Shown: piece by piece, positions 38,978 to 47,715 of the stretch | How the letters are laid out: each line of letters begins with the position of its first letter | How positions within the stretch are numbered: the first letter of the stretch is position 1 | Source of the DNA: Chromohalobacter sp. 11-W | GTDB taxonomy: Bacteria; Pseudomonadota; Gammaproteobacteria; Pseudomonadales; Halomonadaceae | DNA length: 64,000 nucleotides | NCBI RefSeq assembly: GCF_029889905.1 | Contig: NZ_JARANZ010000006.1 | Location: forward strand, 124,001-188,000 | Direction: 5' to 3' | Position numbers and translations under genes: made by a program | The notes under the pieces: generated by a model | What the model was told of the DNA's origin: nothing | Database searches by the model: none | What the model saw: the letters and a program-made list of their open reading frames with translations, nothing else

Positions 38978-39982
38978 ATGAGCGCACCTTCCACCGCTGG
39001 CTCGCGCCGACGCGAGCGCCTTTATCTCGTCTGGGACATCGCCATCGTGGTGCTGGTCTCGGCGAACCTGTTGCTGCTGCTCGTCGATAGTCTGTTTCTC
39101 TTGCCGCCCCTGAATGCCGGGCTGGAAGCGCTGGCACCGAGCCTCCATCAGGCTTATGACAGCGCCATTCACCAGCGTTTCATGACCATCGACCTGGTCT
39201 TCGTGAGCATCTTCCTGCTCGATGTCCTGGCCGGCTGGGCGGTGGCCATTGCCGAACGCCGCTACGCCCGCTGGTTCTTCTATCCGTTCGTGCACTGGTA
39301 CGACGTGCTGGGGTGCATTCCGATCAGCGGCTTCCGCATCCTGCGTGTACTGCGTCTCATCTCGCTGCTGATTCGATTGCAGCGCCTGGGGGCAATCGAC
39401 ATCCGCCGCTGGGGTCTATACGCCTTCTTCGAGCGCTACTACCGCGTGCTCATGGAGGAGCTTTCCGACCGCGTGGCAACGCGCCTGCTGAGTAGCCTGC
39501 AAGAGGAAGTCCAGCGCAGCGACGACTTCACCAAACGTCTCTCGGAAAAGGTGATCCAGCCACGCAAGGCGGCGCTTGTCGACGAGATCGCCCGGCGCCT
39601 CGAAACCACCGTCGACAAGAGCTATGCCGAGAATCATCAGGAAGTGCATCGCTACGTGGCGACCCTGGTCACCCGCACGCTCGAGGAGAACCAGGAGCTC
39701 TCCCGCCTGAGACGCCTCCCCATGGGCGAGCATATGGCCCATGCCATGGAACGCAGCCTGAGTGACGTCGCCAGCCGTGTGGTCCACGAAGCCATCGATG
39801 GACTACGCTCGCCGCGTTTCAAGAGCCTCATCGGCGACTTGGCTGGAAGCGGCATCGATGCCTGGCTATACGTCGACCAGCGCACCGACCGCGTCACCGA
39901 GCAGGTGTTGATCGAAACGCTGGAAATGCTCAAGGACGAGATCGCCGTACAGCGCTGGAGAGACGAACTCGACCTCCGATGA
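38978..39982 (+). CDS. Voltage-sensor-like membrane protein without a pore domain
   Basis: From ATG 38978 (GGAG upstream) the product is 334 residues. Hydrophobic segments at about 18-40 and 68-90, and a third around 103-118, are followed by an arginine-spaced S4-like segment FRILRVLRLISLLIRLQRLG (119-138). There is no S5-pore-S6 and no TxGYGD filter; instead ~195 cytoplasmic residues follow, mostly helical (about 150-330), including VIQPRKAALVDEIARRLETT and YVATLVTRTLEENQELSRL. The N-terminal part resembles ion-transport voltage sensors. Whether it moves protons, senses voltage for the helical domain, or neither is unknown. Confidence 0.7.
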   Translation: MSAPSTAGSRRRERLYLVWDIAIVVLVSANLLLLLVDSLFLLPPLNAGLEALAPSLHQAYDSAIHQRFMTIDLVFVSIFLLDVLAGWAVAIAERRYARWFFYPFVHWYDVLGCIPISGFRILRVLRLISLLIRLQRLGAIDIRRWGLYAFFERYYRVLMEELSDRVATRLLSSLQEEVQRSDDFTKRLSEKVIQPRKAALVDEIARRLETTVDKSYAENHQEVHRYVATLVTRTLEENQELSRLRRLPMGEHMAHAMERSLSDVASRVVHEAIDGLRSPRFKSLIGDLAGSGIDAWLYVDQRTDRVTEQVLIETLEMLKDEIAVQRWRDELDLR

Positions 39983-39994
39983 ATCAGCAGGATC

Positions 39995-41032
39995 TCAGGT
40001 GAGCCGCAAGGTCGTGTACGGCGCCTCGCAGGCGTGGCGCTCGTCACGTTCATCGATGCTGCCCAACGACATGTCGCGATCGTTGTCGTAGGCCACGAAC
40101 AAGCGCTCGCTATCCAGAATCGCCAAGCCTTCCGCCTTGTGTTCGAATTCCAGGGCGTCTCCGGCCATCGTGCGCACCAGCGTCGGCGCTTTCCCCGCCG
40201 CGAACCCCTCTAGCGATACCACCCAGAGGTAGCCGCCGATGCGCTCTTCTTCCGCTTCCTCGACTTCGAAGCTCGTCAACAGAAACAGGCGCTGATGATG
40301 GGGATCGTACTCCAGGCTGGACAGGCCGCAGTCATAGCGTACCTCAGGCTGCTGCTGGGGCGAGAAGCTATAGAATTCGCGTAGCTCATCGACGAACACC
40401 AAGTTACCGTGTTCGTTCACGGTATAATGCGCGCCCACGACACGGCATACATAGTCGAAGTCTTCGTGCGAGTAGCCTTGTTCGCGCACGCCGAAAAGCA
40501 GTAGCCCATCACCACGCTCCCCCGGAATCGCCGCCAGCCCTTCTATCTTGTAATATGGATAGCCGATGGCGCCGTCCAGCTTGTTGCGCAGTTCCAGCGA
40601 GCCTTCGACACCGTCACGCGGGTCGGGGTCGACCACTTGCACCTGCTCGGGCTCGCCCAGCGGCCAGATCAATAAATGGTTGTAGGCATTGAGCGCATGG
40701 CTTTCCATGTCGATGCGATCGAACCCGGTGGTCGCCAACACGTAGCGACCGTCGGCAGTCAATGCGAAGTCCTCGTACTTGACTGCCCGCTTGATGGCAT
40801 CCGCCGTGAAGTATTCCAGGCCGCGATCATCGGGACCGGCAGCCGTGATCGGGACAGAGAAGACAGCCGAACGTGCGTCACCGGGAATCGGCTTGTCGCT
40901 GGCCAGAATCAGACGCTGGCCATCGTAGACCACGGCCGATACCTCGACGTTGACCAGCTTGCCGTTCTCGTCGCGCAAACCGGTGGGAAAACAATGCAGC
41001 GTTCCTTCTTGTAGCACCTCGGCATTGGCCAT
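39995..41032 (-). CDS. Unrecognised 345-residue protein with a propeller-like pattern
   Basis: No family is securely recognised. The sequence is acidic and beta-rich with repeating segments such as FALTADGRYVLATTGFDRID, KIEGLAAIPGERGDGLLLFG, SLEYDPHHQRLFLLTSFEVE and KAEGLAILDSERLFVAYDND, which look like blades of a beta-propeller of the esterase-like phytase or DUF3616 sort. There is no signal peptide, so it seems cytoplasmic. Convergent with the voltage-sensor-like gene, 12 bases between stops. Confidence 0.65.
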   Translation of the reverse strand: MANAEVLQEGTLHCFPTGLRDENGKLVNVEVSAVVYDGQRLILASDKPIPGDARSAVFSVPITAAGPDDRGLEYFTADAIKRAVKYEDFALTADGRYVLATTGFDRIDMESHALNAYNHLLIWPLGEPEQVQVVDPDPRDGVEGSLELRNKLDGAIGYPYYKIEGLAAIPGERGDGLLLFGVREQGYSHEDFDYVCRVVGAHYTVNEHGNLVFVDELREFYSFSPQQQPEVRYDCGLSSLEYDPHHQRLFLLTSFEVEEAEEERIGGYLWVVSLEGFAAGKAPTLVRTMAGDALEFEHKAEGLAILDSERLFVAYDNDRDMSLGSIDERDERHACEAPYTTLRLT

Positions 41033-41191
41033 AAAGCCTCCTTGATCGCGTTGTGCATGGCACTTCTAGCGTAACGCGAAATCCACGTACGGTCGCAACG
41101 CAACGTGATAGCTTGCGGTCGTGGCATCCGGCCGGCAAGCTGGTCGTCTGCGGGGGCATAACGTTCCCGGCGATGATCACTTGAGGACGAC

Positions 41192-41797
41192 ATGCTGGAA
41201 GGATGGGTGGCGCTTGGCCCTGCTGCGCTGTACATGATTTCGATGAGCATCACGCCGGGTCCCAATAACGTCATGCTGACCGCCTCGGGCGCCAATTACG
41301 GCTACCGACGTACGCTGCCGCACCTGCTGGGCATCGCGGTGGGCTGTTTCGTATTGTTCACGGCCATCGCCCTAGGATTGGGGGTGCTCTTCGAGCGCTA
41401 CCCGATGGTACAAAACGCCCTGCGACTGATCGGCAGCGCCTACCTGTTGTATTTAGCCTGGAAAATCGCCACCGCACCTCCGCCCGAGTTCCGCGACGAT
41501 GCTGCGGCAAAGCCGTTGAGTCTCTGGCAAGCAGCCGCGTTTCAGTTCGCCAATCCCAAGGCGTGGGTGATGGGTCTGGCTTTGATGGCGGGCTTTCTGC
41601 CCGAGGGTGGCCCCGTCTGGCTGAATGCCTTGCTGCTGGCCGGGCTCGCCGAAATCGTGGCCTTCCCGTGCATCTCGCTCTGGGCCGGGTTCGGCATGGC
41701 CATCCGTCACTGGCTGACCACGCCCCAAGCCTGGCGGCGCTTCAACGTCGTCATGGGCGTGCTCACCGCAGCCTGCGTATTTTTCATTCTTCGCTAG
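41192..41797 (+). CDS. LysE family translocator
   Basis: The 201-residue protein has six hydrophobic segments and the opening YMISMSITPGPNNVMLTASG, with TPGPNN the LysE/RhtB signature, followed by LLYLAWKIATAPP and QFANPKAWVMGLALMAGF. It exports amino acids or related metabolites through the inner membrane. It is a second, diverged paralogue of the exporter at 4876-5487. ATG has GAGGACG upstream. Confidence 0.88.
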   Translation: MLEGWVALGPAALYMISMSITPGPNNVMLTASGANYGYRRTLPHLLGIAVGCFVLFTAIALGLGVLFERYPMVQNALRLIGSAYLLYLAWKIATAPPPEFRDDAAAKPLSLWQAAAFQFANPKAWVMGLALMAGFLPEGGPVWLNALLLAGLAEIVAFPCISLWAGFGMAIRHWLTTPQAWRRFNVVMGVLTAACVFFILR

Positions 41798-41811
41798 GTG
41801 GCCCGCATGGC

Positions 41812-42123
41812 TCAACCACAGGTTAGTTCGACGATATTGTCCTGGTCATCGAATTTGACGTTGAGGCGATCCACTCGGTAATCCATCGTCACCGCCTGAT
41901 TGGGGCCGACGACACGAACGCGCTCGGCATCGCTATCCGTTTCCAGGCGCGCCAAGGTGCGCTCGGTGGCACGCTGGCCTAGGTAACCCTGCAGCGCGTT
42001 GGCACCGCAAGCGTCACGTTGTGACATCGACGGTGGCGGTGGCGCCTCGTCCGGCGCCGGGCCGCCAGTACATCCCGCCAGCATAAACACCACCACTGCA
42101 CTGCCCAGAATACGTTTATTCAT
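41812..42123 (-). CDS. I78-type peptidase-inhibitor family lipoprotein
   Basis: The 103-residue product has a lipobox with Cys18 (VFMLAGCTGG), then a Pro-rich linker and a compact domain with CGANALQGYLGQRA, VRVVGPNQAVTMDYRVDRLN and a terminal ELTCG. This matches the I78 peptidase inhibitor family, small potato-inhibitor-like proteins with a conserved Cys pair. It would be anchored to the outer or inner membrane, facing the periplasm. Confidence 0.83.
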   Translation of the reverse strand: MNKRILGSAVVVFMLAGCTGGPAPDEAPPPPSMSQRDACGANALQGYLGQRATERTLARLETDSDAERVRVVGPNQAVTMDYRVDRLNVKFDDQDNIVELTCG

Positions 42124-42275
42124 GTCTTATCCTCTTCGTTCGCTGAACTCACAGGTTAGCGTATCCAAGCAGCGCGCTAGAGGCCAGGCGCATTCCCTCT
42201 CGCTGCGCGAGCCGAGAATGCTAGACTCAAGGCTGGACCGTCGCGACGCTCGTCATTTCCAAGGAGCCAGGAATC

Positions 42276-43208
42276 ATGCAAGGAACCTTCAAGTATTTCT
42301 CCACCGCCGTGCTCGGCCTGGCCGCCGGGGCGGCGTTGTCGTTGACGCCGGCGTTCGCCGACGAGCCGGTGCGCGTCTCGTCGAAGATCGATACCGAGGG
42401 CTCTTTGCTCGGCAACATGATCGTTCAGCGCCTGGAGCATGCCGACATTCCCGTCGAAGACAAACTTCAACTCGGCCCGACCAACATCGTACGCAGTGCC
42501 TTGCTCGAAGATGAGATCGACCTTTATCCCGAATATACCGGCAACGGCGCGTTTTTCACGCAAACCACCGATGACGCTGCGTGGAAACGTTCGGGCGAGG
42601 GTTACGAGAAGATTCGCGCCTACGACAAGGAACACAACGACCTGGTATGGCTCACGCCGGCGCCAGCCAACAACACTTGGGCCATCGCACTGCGCCGTGA
42701 CATCGCCGACGAGAACGATCTCTCCAGCATGGAGGATTTCGCCGCCTGGATACGCGATGGCGGTGAGATCAAGCTGGCCGGCTCCGCCGAATTCGTGGAA
42801 AGCGATGCCGCCTTGCCCAGCTTCCAGCGTGCCTACGATTTCAAGCTCGATCAGGACCAGTTGCTAGTCCTCTCCGGCGGCAACACGGCGGCGACCATTC
42901 GCGCCGCCGCCGAGAACACCAGCGGCACCAATGCCGCCATGGTCTATGCCACCGACGGCGCTATCCCTGCCGCTGACCTCAAGGTCATGGACGACACCCA
43001 AGGCGTGCAGATGGTCTATGAACCGGCGCCAGTGATCCGCCAAGCCACGCTCGATGCTTATCCGCAGATTCCCGAACTGCTCGAGCCCGTTTTCGAAGGG
43101 CTCGACCGGGAAACCCTGCAGTCCCTCAACCGCCGCATTCAGGTCGATGGTGAACCGGCCAGCGATGTCGCCGAGGATTACCTGGAATCACAAGAACTGC
43201 TCGACTGA
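42276..43208 (+). CDS. yehZ: Osmoprotectant-type ABC transporter substrate-binding protein (YehZ/OsmF)
   Basis: The 310-residue periplasmic protein has a Sec signal peptide ending AFA (about 1-28) and a quaternary-amine-binding (OpuAC-like) domain: VSSKIDTEGSLLGNMIVQRL, LGPTNIVRSALLEDEIDLYP, EYTGN. This is the first gene of a four-gene operon (SBP, permease, ATPase, permease) in the same order as E. coli yehZYXW. Enteric relatives bind glycine betaine poorly or under osmotic and stationary-phase control, so the true ligand here is uncertain. CAAGGAG precedes the ATG. Confidence 0.88.
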   Translation: MQGTFKYFSTAVLGLAAGAALSLTPAFADEPVRVSSKIDTEGSLLGNMIVQRLEHADIPVEDKLQLGPTNIVRSALLEDEIDLYPEYTGNGAFFTQTTDDAAWKRSGEGYEKIRAYDKEHNDLVWLTPAPANNTWAIALRRDIADENDLSSMEDFAAWIRDGGEIKLAGSAEFVESDAALPSFQRAYDFKLDQDQLLVLSGGNTAATIRAAAENTSGTNAAMVYATDGAIPAADLKVMDDTQGVQMVYEPAPVIRQATLDAYPQIPELLEPVFEGLDRETLQSLNRRIQVDGEPASDVAEDYLESQELLD

Positions 43209-43217
43209 CGGCTGCCG

Positions 43218-44429
43218 GTGTCTGTTTCTCACATTCCCACGCGCGACGCGGCCAGCGCGCGCCTGGTGGCCAATCGCGTCTTGGCCACACTGCTATGTGC
43301 GGGGCTTCTGGCGGCTTGGCTATTGCCCTTCGCCACGATGTCGCCCAACCGCTTGGCCTCCGGGCAAACCGTCGGCCTGAGCGAGGCGCTATCAGCCTGG
43401 CAGGTGTTCGCTTTTCTAGCCCTGAGCGCGATACTGGCCGTGGCGGCGCTGAGACGCCCGCTACCGCGCGAGCTCGCCCATGGCGTGGTCTTGCTGGCAA
43501 GCCTAGGGCTGTTGCTGATCACGCTGTATAGCCTGGGCGACTACGCGCAACGCACGCTGGTCGAAGAATCGCCGTCGGCGCGGGTCTCGCAGGGATCGGC
43601 CTTCTGGGTGATGGTCTTCTGCTGCGCCCTGGCGGCCATCGATGCCTTTCAGCGCGCCGCCAGCGGCTGGCTACTGCGCCTGGGTTACATGCTGATCGCA
43701 GGGGGAAGCGTGGCGATGTTATTCGCCAGCGGCCATTTCGATGATCTATCGATCATGCGCGAATATGCCAATATCCGCGATAACTTCGCTGATCAGTTCA
43801 TCACGCATTTGGTGCTGGTGGGCTCCGCGTTGGGGCCGGCGTTACTCATCGGCGTGCCACTGGGTCTGCTAGCCCATCGCCGCGTACGCCTGCAGGGAAC
43901 GCTGTTCAGCGTGCTCAATTTCTTCCAGACGATTCCCTCGATTGCCCTTTTCGCCCTGCTTGTCGCGCCGCTTTCGGCACTCGGCAACGCCTTCCCGTTG
44001 CTCGGCGAATGGGGCGTCAAGGGCATCGGTGCCGCGCCAGCCATCATCGCGCTGGTGATGTACGCGCTGCTGCCGGTGGTACGCAATACCTACGCCGGGC
44101 TCAAGGGCGTCCCGCCCGCCACCGTGGAAGCGGCACGTGGCATGGGCATGACCACGCGTCAGGTGCTGTGGCGCGTGGAGATCCCCTTGGCGTTACCGGT
44201 CATGCTTTCGGGGCTGCGCATCGTCACCGTACAGGCCATCGGCCTGACGGTAGTGGCGGCGCTGATCGGTGCCGGGGGCCTGGGCGCCTTCATATTCCAA
44301 GGCCTCGGCCAATATGCCATCGACCTGGTCCTGCTCGGCGCGATTCCCACTATCGTGCTGGCGGTGATCGCCGATTTCACGCTGCAGATGCTGGTCGTGC
44401 TGAGCAAGCCGGCCGGCACCCGCCGATAG
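43218..44429 (+). CDS. yehY: Osmoprotectant-type ABC transporter permease (YehY)
   Basis: The 403-residue protein is the long permease of the system. Several N-terminal membrane segments (about 20-170) precede a BPD_transp_1 domain (about 190-395) with FFQTIPSIALFALLVAPLSA and the EAA-loop region VEAARGMGMTTRQVLWRVEI. It starts at GTG 43218, nine bases after the binding-protein stop, and is followed after nine bases by the ATPase gene. Two different permeases in one operon suggest a heterodimeric channel. Confidence 0.88.
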   Translation: MSVSHIPTRDAASARLVANRVLATLLCAGLLAAWLLPFATMSPNRLASGQTVGLSEALSAWQVFAFLALSAILAVAALRRPLPRELAHGVVLLASLGLLLITLYSLGDYAQRTLVEESPSARVSQGSAFWVMVFCCALAAIDAFQRAASGWLLRLGYMLIAGGSVAMLFASGHFDDLSIMREYANIRDNFADQFITHLVLVGSALGPALLIGVPLGLLAHRRVRLQGTLFSVLNFFQTIPSIALFALLVAPLSALGNAFPLLGEWGVKGIGAAPAIIALVMYALLPVVRNTYAGLKGVPPATVEAARGMGMTTRQVLWRVEIPLALPVMLSGLRIVTVQAIGLTVVAALIGAGGLGAFIFQGLGQYAIDLVLLGAIPTIVLAVIADFTLQMLVVLSKPAGTRR

Positions 44430-44438
44430 GTAACACCG

Positions 44439-45488
44439 ATGATCGAACTTCAGGGATTGACCAAGCGGTATGGCGAAACACGTGTCGTCGACGATATCTC
44501 GCTAACCGTGGAACAGGGCGAATTCTGTGTCCTCATCGGCCCATCGGGATGTGGCAAATCGACCACGCTGAAGATGATCAATCGCCTGATCGCGCACAGC
44601 GAGGGAAAAATCCTGGTGGGCGGCGAAGATATCACCACCCTGCCGCCGGAACGCCTGCGTCGTCGCATCGGCTATGCCATTCAGTCGATCGGGCTGTTCC
44701 CGCACTGGCGCGTCGCGGACAACATCGCCACCGTGCCCAAGCTACTCAAGTGGCCGTCGTCACGCATTGCCGAGCGCGTCGACGAATTGCTGGCTCTTTT
44801 TCAGCTCGATGATGAAGGACTGCACGACAAGTATCCGCATCAACTCTCGGGTGGTCAGGCGCAGCGTGTCGGTGTGGCCCGAGCCCTGGCCGCCGATCCT
44901 GACGTGCTACTGATGGACGAGCCCTTCGGTGCCGTCGACCCCCTGACGCGCGATACCTTGCAGGCCGAATTGGCACGCGTGCACCGCCAAACTGGCAAGA
45001 CCATCGTCTTCGTCACCCATGACATGGACGAGGCCTTGCGCCTGGCCTCCCGCGTGGCACTGCTCAATGCCGGCCAGTTGGTGCAATACGACCGCCCGGC
45101 GGAGCTTCTCGTCGCACCCGCCAACGATTTCGTGCGCGACTTCATCGGACGCGCCGACTTAGGCCTCAAGCTACTCTCACGGCGCCGGGTCGAGGAATAT
45201 TGTCGGCCCGCCCAGCGCACGCGCAACAACGCCATCGCCAGTGCGCCCATCACCTGGCAGGTGGATGCCAACGATCGCCCCATGGCGTTGCTGGGCGGCC
45301 GCCTGGGTGAATCCGAGACGGCACGCACGGTGGTCAATCCCGAGTGGACCGCCACGCCGGACATGTCGATGAAGGAGGCCTTGTCACGCATGGTGTGGTT
45401 TCGCGTGACGGCCTTGCCGGTGCTCGATGGCGAAGGGCGTCTGCTGGGCGAAGTGACGATGGCGGGCGTCATGGGGCATCGCCCATGA
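44439..45488 (+). CDS. yehX: Osmoprotectant-type ABC transporter ATP-binding protein (YehX)
   Basis: A 349-residue ATPase with Walker A GPSGCGKSTT, signature LSGGQAQRVGVARALA, Walker B VLLMDEPFGAVD and the switch His in VFVTHDMDEA. The C-terminal ~100 residues carry CBS-like sequence (TPDMSMKEALSRMVWFRVTA, LPVLDGEGRLLGEV), a possible ionic-strength sensor as in OpuA. Its stop overlaps the next start as ATGA. Confidence 0.9.
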   Translation: MIELQGLTKRYGETRVVDDISLTVEQGEFCVLIGPSGCGKSTTLKMINRLIAHSEGKILVGGEDITTLPPERLRRRIGYAIQSIGLFPHWRVADNIATVPKLLKWPSSRIAERVDELLALFQLDDEGLHDKYPHQLSGGQAQRVGVARALAADPDVLLMDEPFGAVDPLTRDTLQAELARVHRQTGKTIVFVTHDMDEALRLASRVALLNAGQLVQYDRPAELLVAPANDFVRDFIGRADLGLKLLSRRRVEEYCRPAQRTRNNAIASAPITWQVDANDRPMALLGGRLGESETARTVVNPEWTATPDMSMKEALSRMVWFRVTALPVLDGEGRLLGEVTMAGVMGHRP

Positions 45489-46255
45489 GCGTCAGAGTAA
45501 TGTCCCGTGCCCCTTCCTCGCGCCGTGTGCTGCTGATTGCGCTCGGTGCCTTGCTGATCGCGCTGGTACTAGGCATGGAGCAGTTGGCGCCACTGTTTCG
45601 GGCGTTGTTTCCCGATCAAGATCCGGCGATGTATGAGCGCGAGAGCTTCCTCAATCTGACGCTCGCCCATCTCGCACTGGTATTGGTGTCGTCACTCATC
45701 TCGGTGAGTGTCGGCGTTGCAGCAGGGCTTTTTGTCACGCGGCCAGCAGGGCGCGAGTTCGAGCCCTTGGTGTCGACGCTGGCCGCCATCGGCCAGACCT
45801 TCCCTCCGGCGGCGGTGCTGGCAATCGTCGTGCCAGTCGCCGGTTTCGGCTTCGTCCCCACCTTGGTGGCGCTGGTGCTCTATGGCCTCTTGCCCGTGGT
45901 GCAAAACACCGTCGCGGGGCTGGGCACAGTACCCTCGCAAACGCTCGAGGCCGCACGCGGCAATGGTATGAACGCCTGGCAAATCCTATGGCGCATCGAA
46001 CTCCCTCTGGCGATGCGGATCATCATCGCCGGCGTGCGTGTCTCGGTGATCATCAACATCGGCACAGCGACGATCGGCTCCACGGTCGGTGCCAAGACAC
46101 TGGGCACACCGATCATCGCCGGCTTGGTGGGCAACAACCTGCCGTACGTGATCCAAGGTGCAATATTGGTAGGTCTTCTGGCTATCGTCACCGACTTGGC
46201 GTTCGAACGCCTGGAACAACGCTTTTCATTCGGTGAGGGTGGCAATGCCTCGTGA
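45485..46255 (+). CDS. yehW: Osmoprotectant-type ABC transporter permease (YehW)
   Basis: From ATG 45485 the product is 256 residues with a BPD_transp_1 domain: LAIVVPVAGFGFVPTLVALV and the EAA loop LEAARGNGMNAWQILWRIEL. Five to six membrane segments. It overlaps the ATPase stop (ATGA), so it is translationally coupled, and is the last gene of the operon. An upstream in-frame extension into the ATPase gene is not used. Confidence 0.9.
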   Translation: MSVRVMSRAPSSRRVLLIALGALLIALVLGMEQLAPLFRALFPDQDPAMYERESFLNLTLAHLALVLVSSLISVSVGVAAGLFVTRPAGREFEPLVSTLAAIGQTFPPAAVLAIVVPVAGFGFVPTLVALVLYGLLPVVQNTVAGLGTVPSQTLEAARGNGMNAWQILWRIELPLAMRIIIAGVRVSVIINIGTATIGSTVGAKTLGTPIIAGLVGNNLPYVIQGAILVGLLAIVTDLAFERLEQRFSFGEGGNAS

Positions 46256-46392
46256 GAAGAGGCTCACATGCTCGCCAGACACTTGTGCGGGGGAGAAAGA
46301 AAACGACACGAGCGTGTCACATGGAGGCTTCTGGCGTATCCACCGGCAGCTAAGGCAACCCGCCGCCCCGTGTGGGACGGCGGTAGAAAGCG

Positions 46393-46524
46393 TCAATCGG
46401 CAGCTTCTTGAACTTCTTCACCGCCTTGTTCGATATCTTCACCTGCGCCTTCAAACGTATTGCAGCCACTGATAGCACCAGCGGTGAACATCAGCAGCAG
46501 GGAAAAAGCCAGCATCCGTTTCAT
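46393..46524 (-). CDS. Entericidin-like mini-lipoprotein (copy 1)
   Basis: A 43-residue lipoprotein with start ATG 46522-46524 (AAGGAG 10 bases upstream), signal MKRMLAFSLLLMFTAGAISG and lipobox Cys21 in ISGCNTF. The mature part EGAGEDIEQGGEEVQEAAD carries the family core GAGEDIExGGE. Entericidins are small membrane-active lipoproteins, EcnA acting against EcnB in E. coli, controlled by stationary-phase and osmotic signals. A near-copy lies upstream at 46662-46793. Confidence 0.82.
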   Translation of the reverse strand: MKRMLAFSLLLMFTAGAISGCNTFEGAGEDIEQGGEEVQEAAD

Positions 46525-46549
46525 AGTCGTGTCTCCTTCACGGTATCAA

Positions 46550-46565
46550 GCGGGAACGTTCCCGC
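46550..46565. promoter_or_regulatory. 16-base palindrome between the two entericidin-like genes
   Basis: GCGGGAACGTTCCCGC is perfectly self-complementary and sits 26 bases upstream of the start of copy 1, close to its expected promoter. It could be an operator or a terminator for the upstream copy; there is no U-tract. Confidence 0.35.
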
Positions 46566-46661
46566 GGGTCCAAACCCATTTCTTGGGTAATCTTATCCGC
46601 CATACCGGCGGCACGCCCACAACGTAGCAAAGCTAGCGGCGCTATGCATCCTTTCCAGGAT

Positions 46662-46793
46662 TCAGTTGGTTGCGGCATCCTGCATCGCTTCACCGCCACG
46701 CTCGATATCCTCGCCCGCGCCGTGGATGGTGTTACAACCACTCAGCACCGCCACCAACAGAAGACCCAAGATCGCAATCGATGTACGCTTCAT
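46662..46793 (-). CDS. Entericidin-like mini-lipoprotein (copy 2)
   Basis: Also 43 residues: MKRTSIAILGLLLVAVLSG, lipobox Cys20 (LSGCNTI), then HGAGEDIERGGEAMQDAATN. It shares CNT, GAGEDIE and GGE with copy 1, is on the same strand 137 bases upstream, and has GGAG before its ATG. The tandem arrangement parallels ecnA-ecnB of enterobacteria; which copy plays which role cannot be assigned. Confidence 0.82.
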   Translation of the reverse strand: MKRTSIAILGLLLVAVLSGCNTIHGAGEDIERGGEAMQDAATN

Positions 46794-46903
46794 GCGTTTT
46801 CTCCGGCAAACACCGCTGACTTAGCGGAAGGCACGGCCCTATGCCGTGTAACGTAACGTTAGCATAGCCAGACACTTTACGACGATTTTCAGGAGCGCCG
46901 CGC

Positions 46904-47320
46904 ATGACCGATTTCACCCTGCATCCACGCTTGGCGGCCGACTCGCATTACGTCGCCGACCTGCCCCTTTGCCAGGTACGCCTGAACGACGACGCGCGCT
47001 ATTCCTGGCTAGTGCTGATCCCCCGTCGCGACGATATCTGCGAAGTCTACGAACTCTCCGCCGACGATCAGGCCACGCTGTGGCAGGAAGCCACCGAGGT
47101 GGGACGCCTCTTGATGGCACACCATGATGGCGACAAGCTCAATCTGGCGACGCTCGGCAATCAGGTTGCGCAGTTACACCTGCATGTCATCGTCCGTCAC
47201 CAGAACGATGCAGCCTGGCCGGGACCGGTGTGGGGACAAGGCACCCCGCAGCCGTATGACGACGCAACGCTGAACGCCCACCTGACGACACTCCGCGACC
47301 TCCTCGCCCCATGTGAGTGA
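46904..47320 (+). CDS. HIT domain protein
   Basis: The 138-residue protein carries the histidine triad HLHVIVRH in LGNQVAQLHLHVIVRHQNDA, the signature of HIT nucleotide hydrolases or transferases, preceded by LVLIPRRDDI. The C-terminal WPGPVWGQGTPQPYDD is common in bacterial HIT proteins of this group. Substrate is not predictable. Confidence 0.9.
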   Translation: MTDFTLHPRLAADSHYVADLPLCQVRLNDDARYSWLVLIPRRDDICEVYELSADDQATLWQEATEVGRLLMAHHDGDKLNLATLGNQVAQLHLHVIVRHQNDAAWPGPVWGQGTPQPYDDATLNAHLTTLRDLLAPCE

Positions 47321-47343
47321 TACGCAGGCAGTTTTCGTAGTAC

Positions 47344-47715
47344 TTAGGGCAGCTCACCGAGCCTCTCCTGTATATCAATCAGCAGCGTATCGAACACATA
47401 GGGCGGCACCGGCTGACCGCCACGCTGCCCCGACAGCGTGACGCGCGTTCCCTGCTCGGTCGCCTCGAGCCGGTAGCGCACCTCGAGCGTAGGACGCGCG
47501 GCCAGCACGGCCTCGACATCGCCCAGATCGACATCGGCGCGACGAATCACGAAGCCGCGTGCCGTCAGCATCGCCACCCCCGCTTCCAACGCGGTCGACG
47601 GCTCAGCCTCCACGACCAATGTCCGGGTCTGCGGCGCCACCGATGTAGTCGCGCATCCGCCCACGCTCAATACCACGAACGATGCCACCAGCAATACGCC
47701 CAGCAGCCACCTCAT
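47344..47715 (-). CDS. Putative lipoprotein (second of a coupled pair)
   Basis: The 123-residue product has a signal MRWLLGVLLVASFVVLSVGG with lipobox Cys21 (VGGCATTS), then a domain with TALEAGVAMLTARGFVIRRA, DVDLGDVEAVLAARPTLEVR and RVTLSGQRGGQPVPPYVFD. No family is recognised, but the two-strand pattern around conserved glycines resembles small periplasmic lipoproteins of the NlpC/DUF4156 sort; that is a guess. Its ATG overlaps the stop of the upstream gene (47712-47715). Confidence 0.75.
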   Translation of the reverse strand: MRWLLGVLLVASFVVLSVGGCATTSVAPQTRTLVVEAEPSTALEAGVAMLTARGFVIRRADVDLGDVEAVLAARPTLEVRYRLEATEQGTRVTLSGQRGGQPVPPYVFDTLLIDIQERLGELP

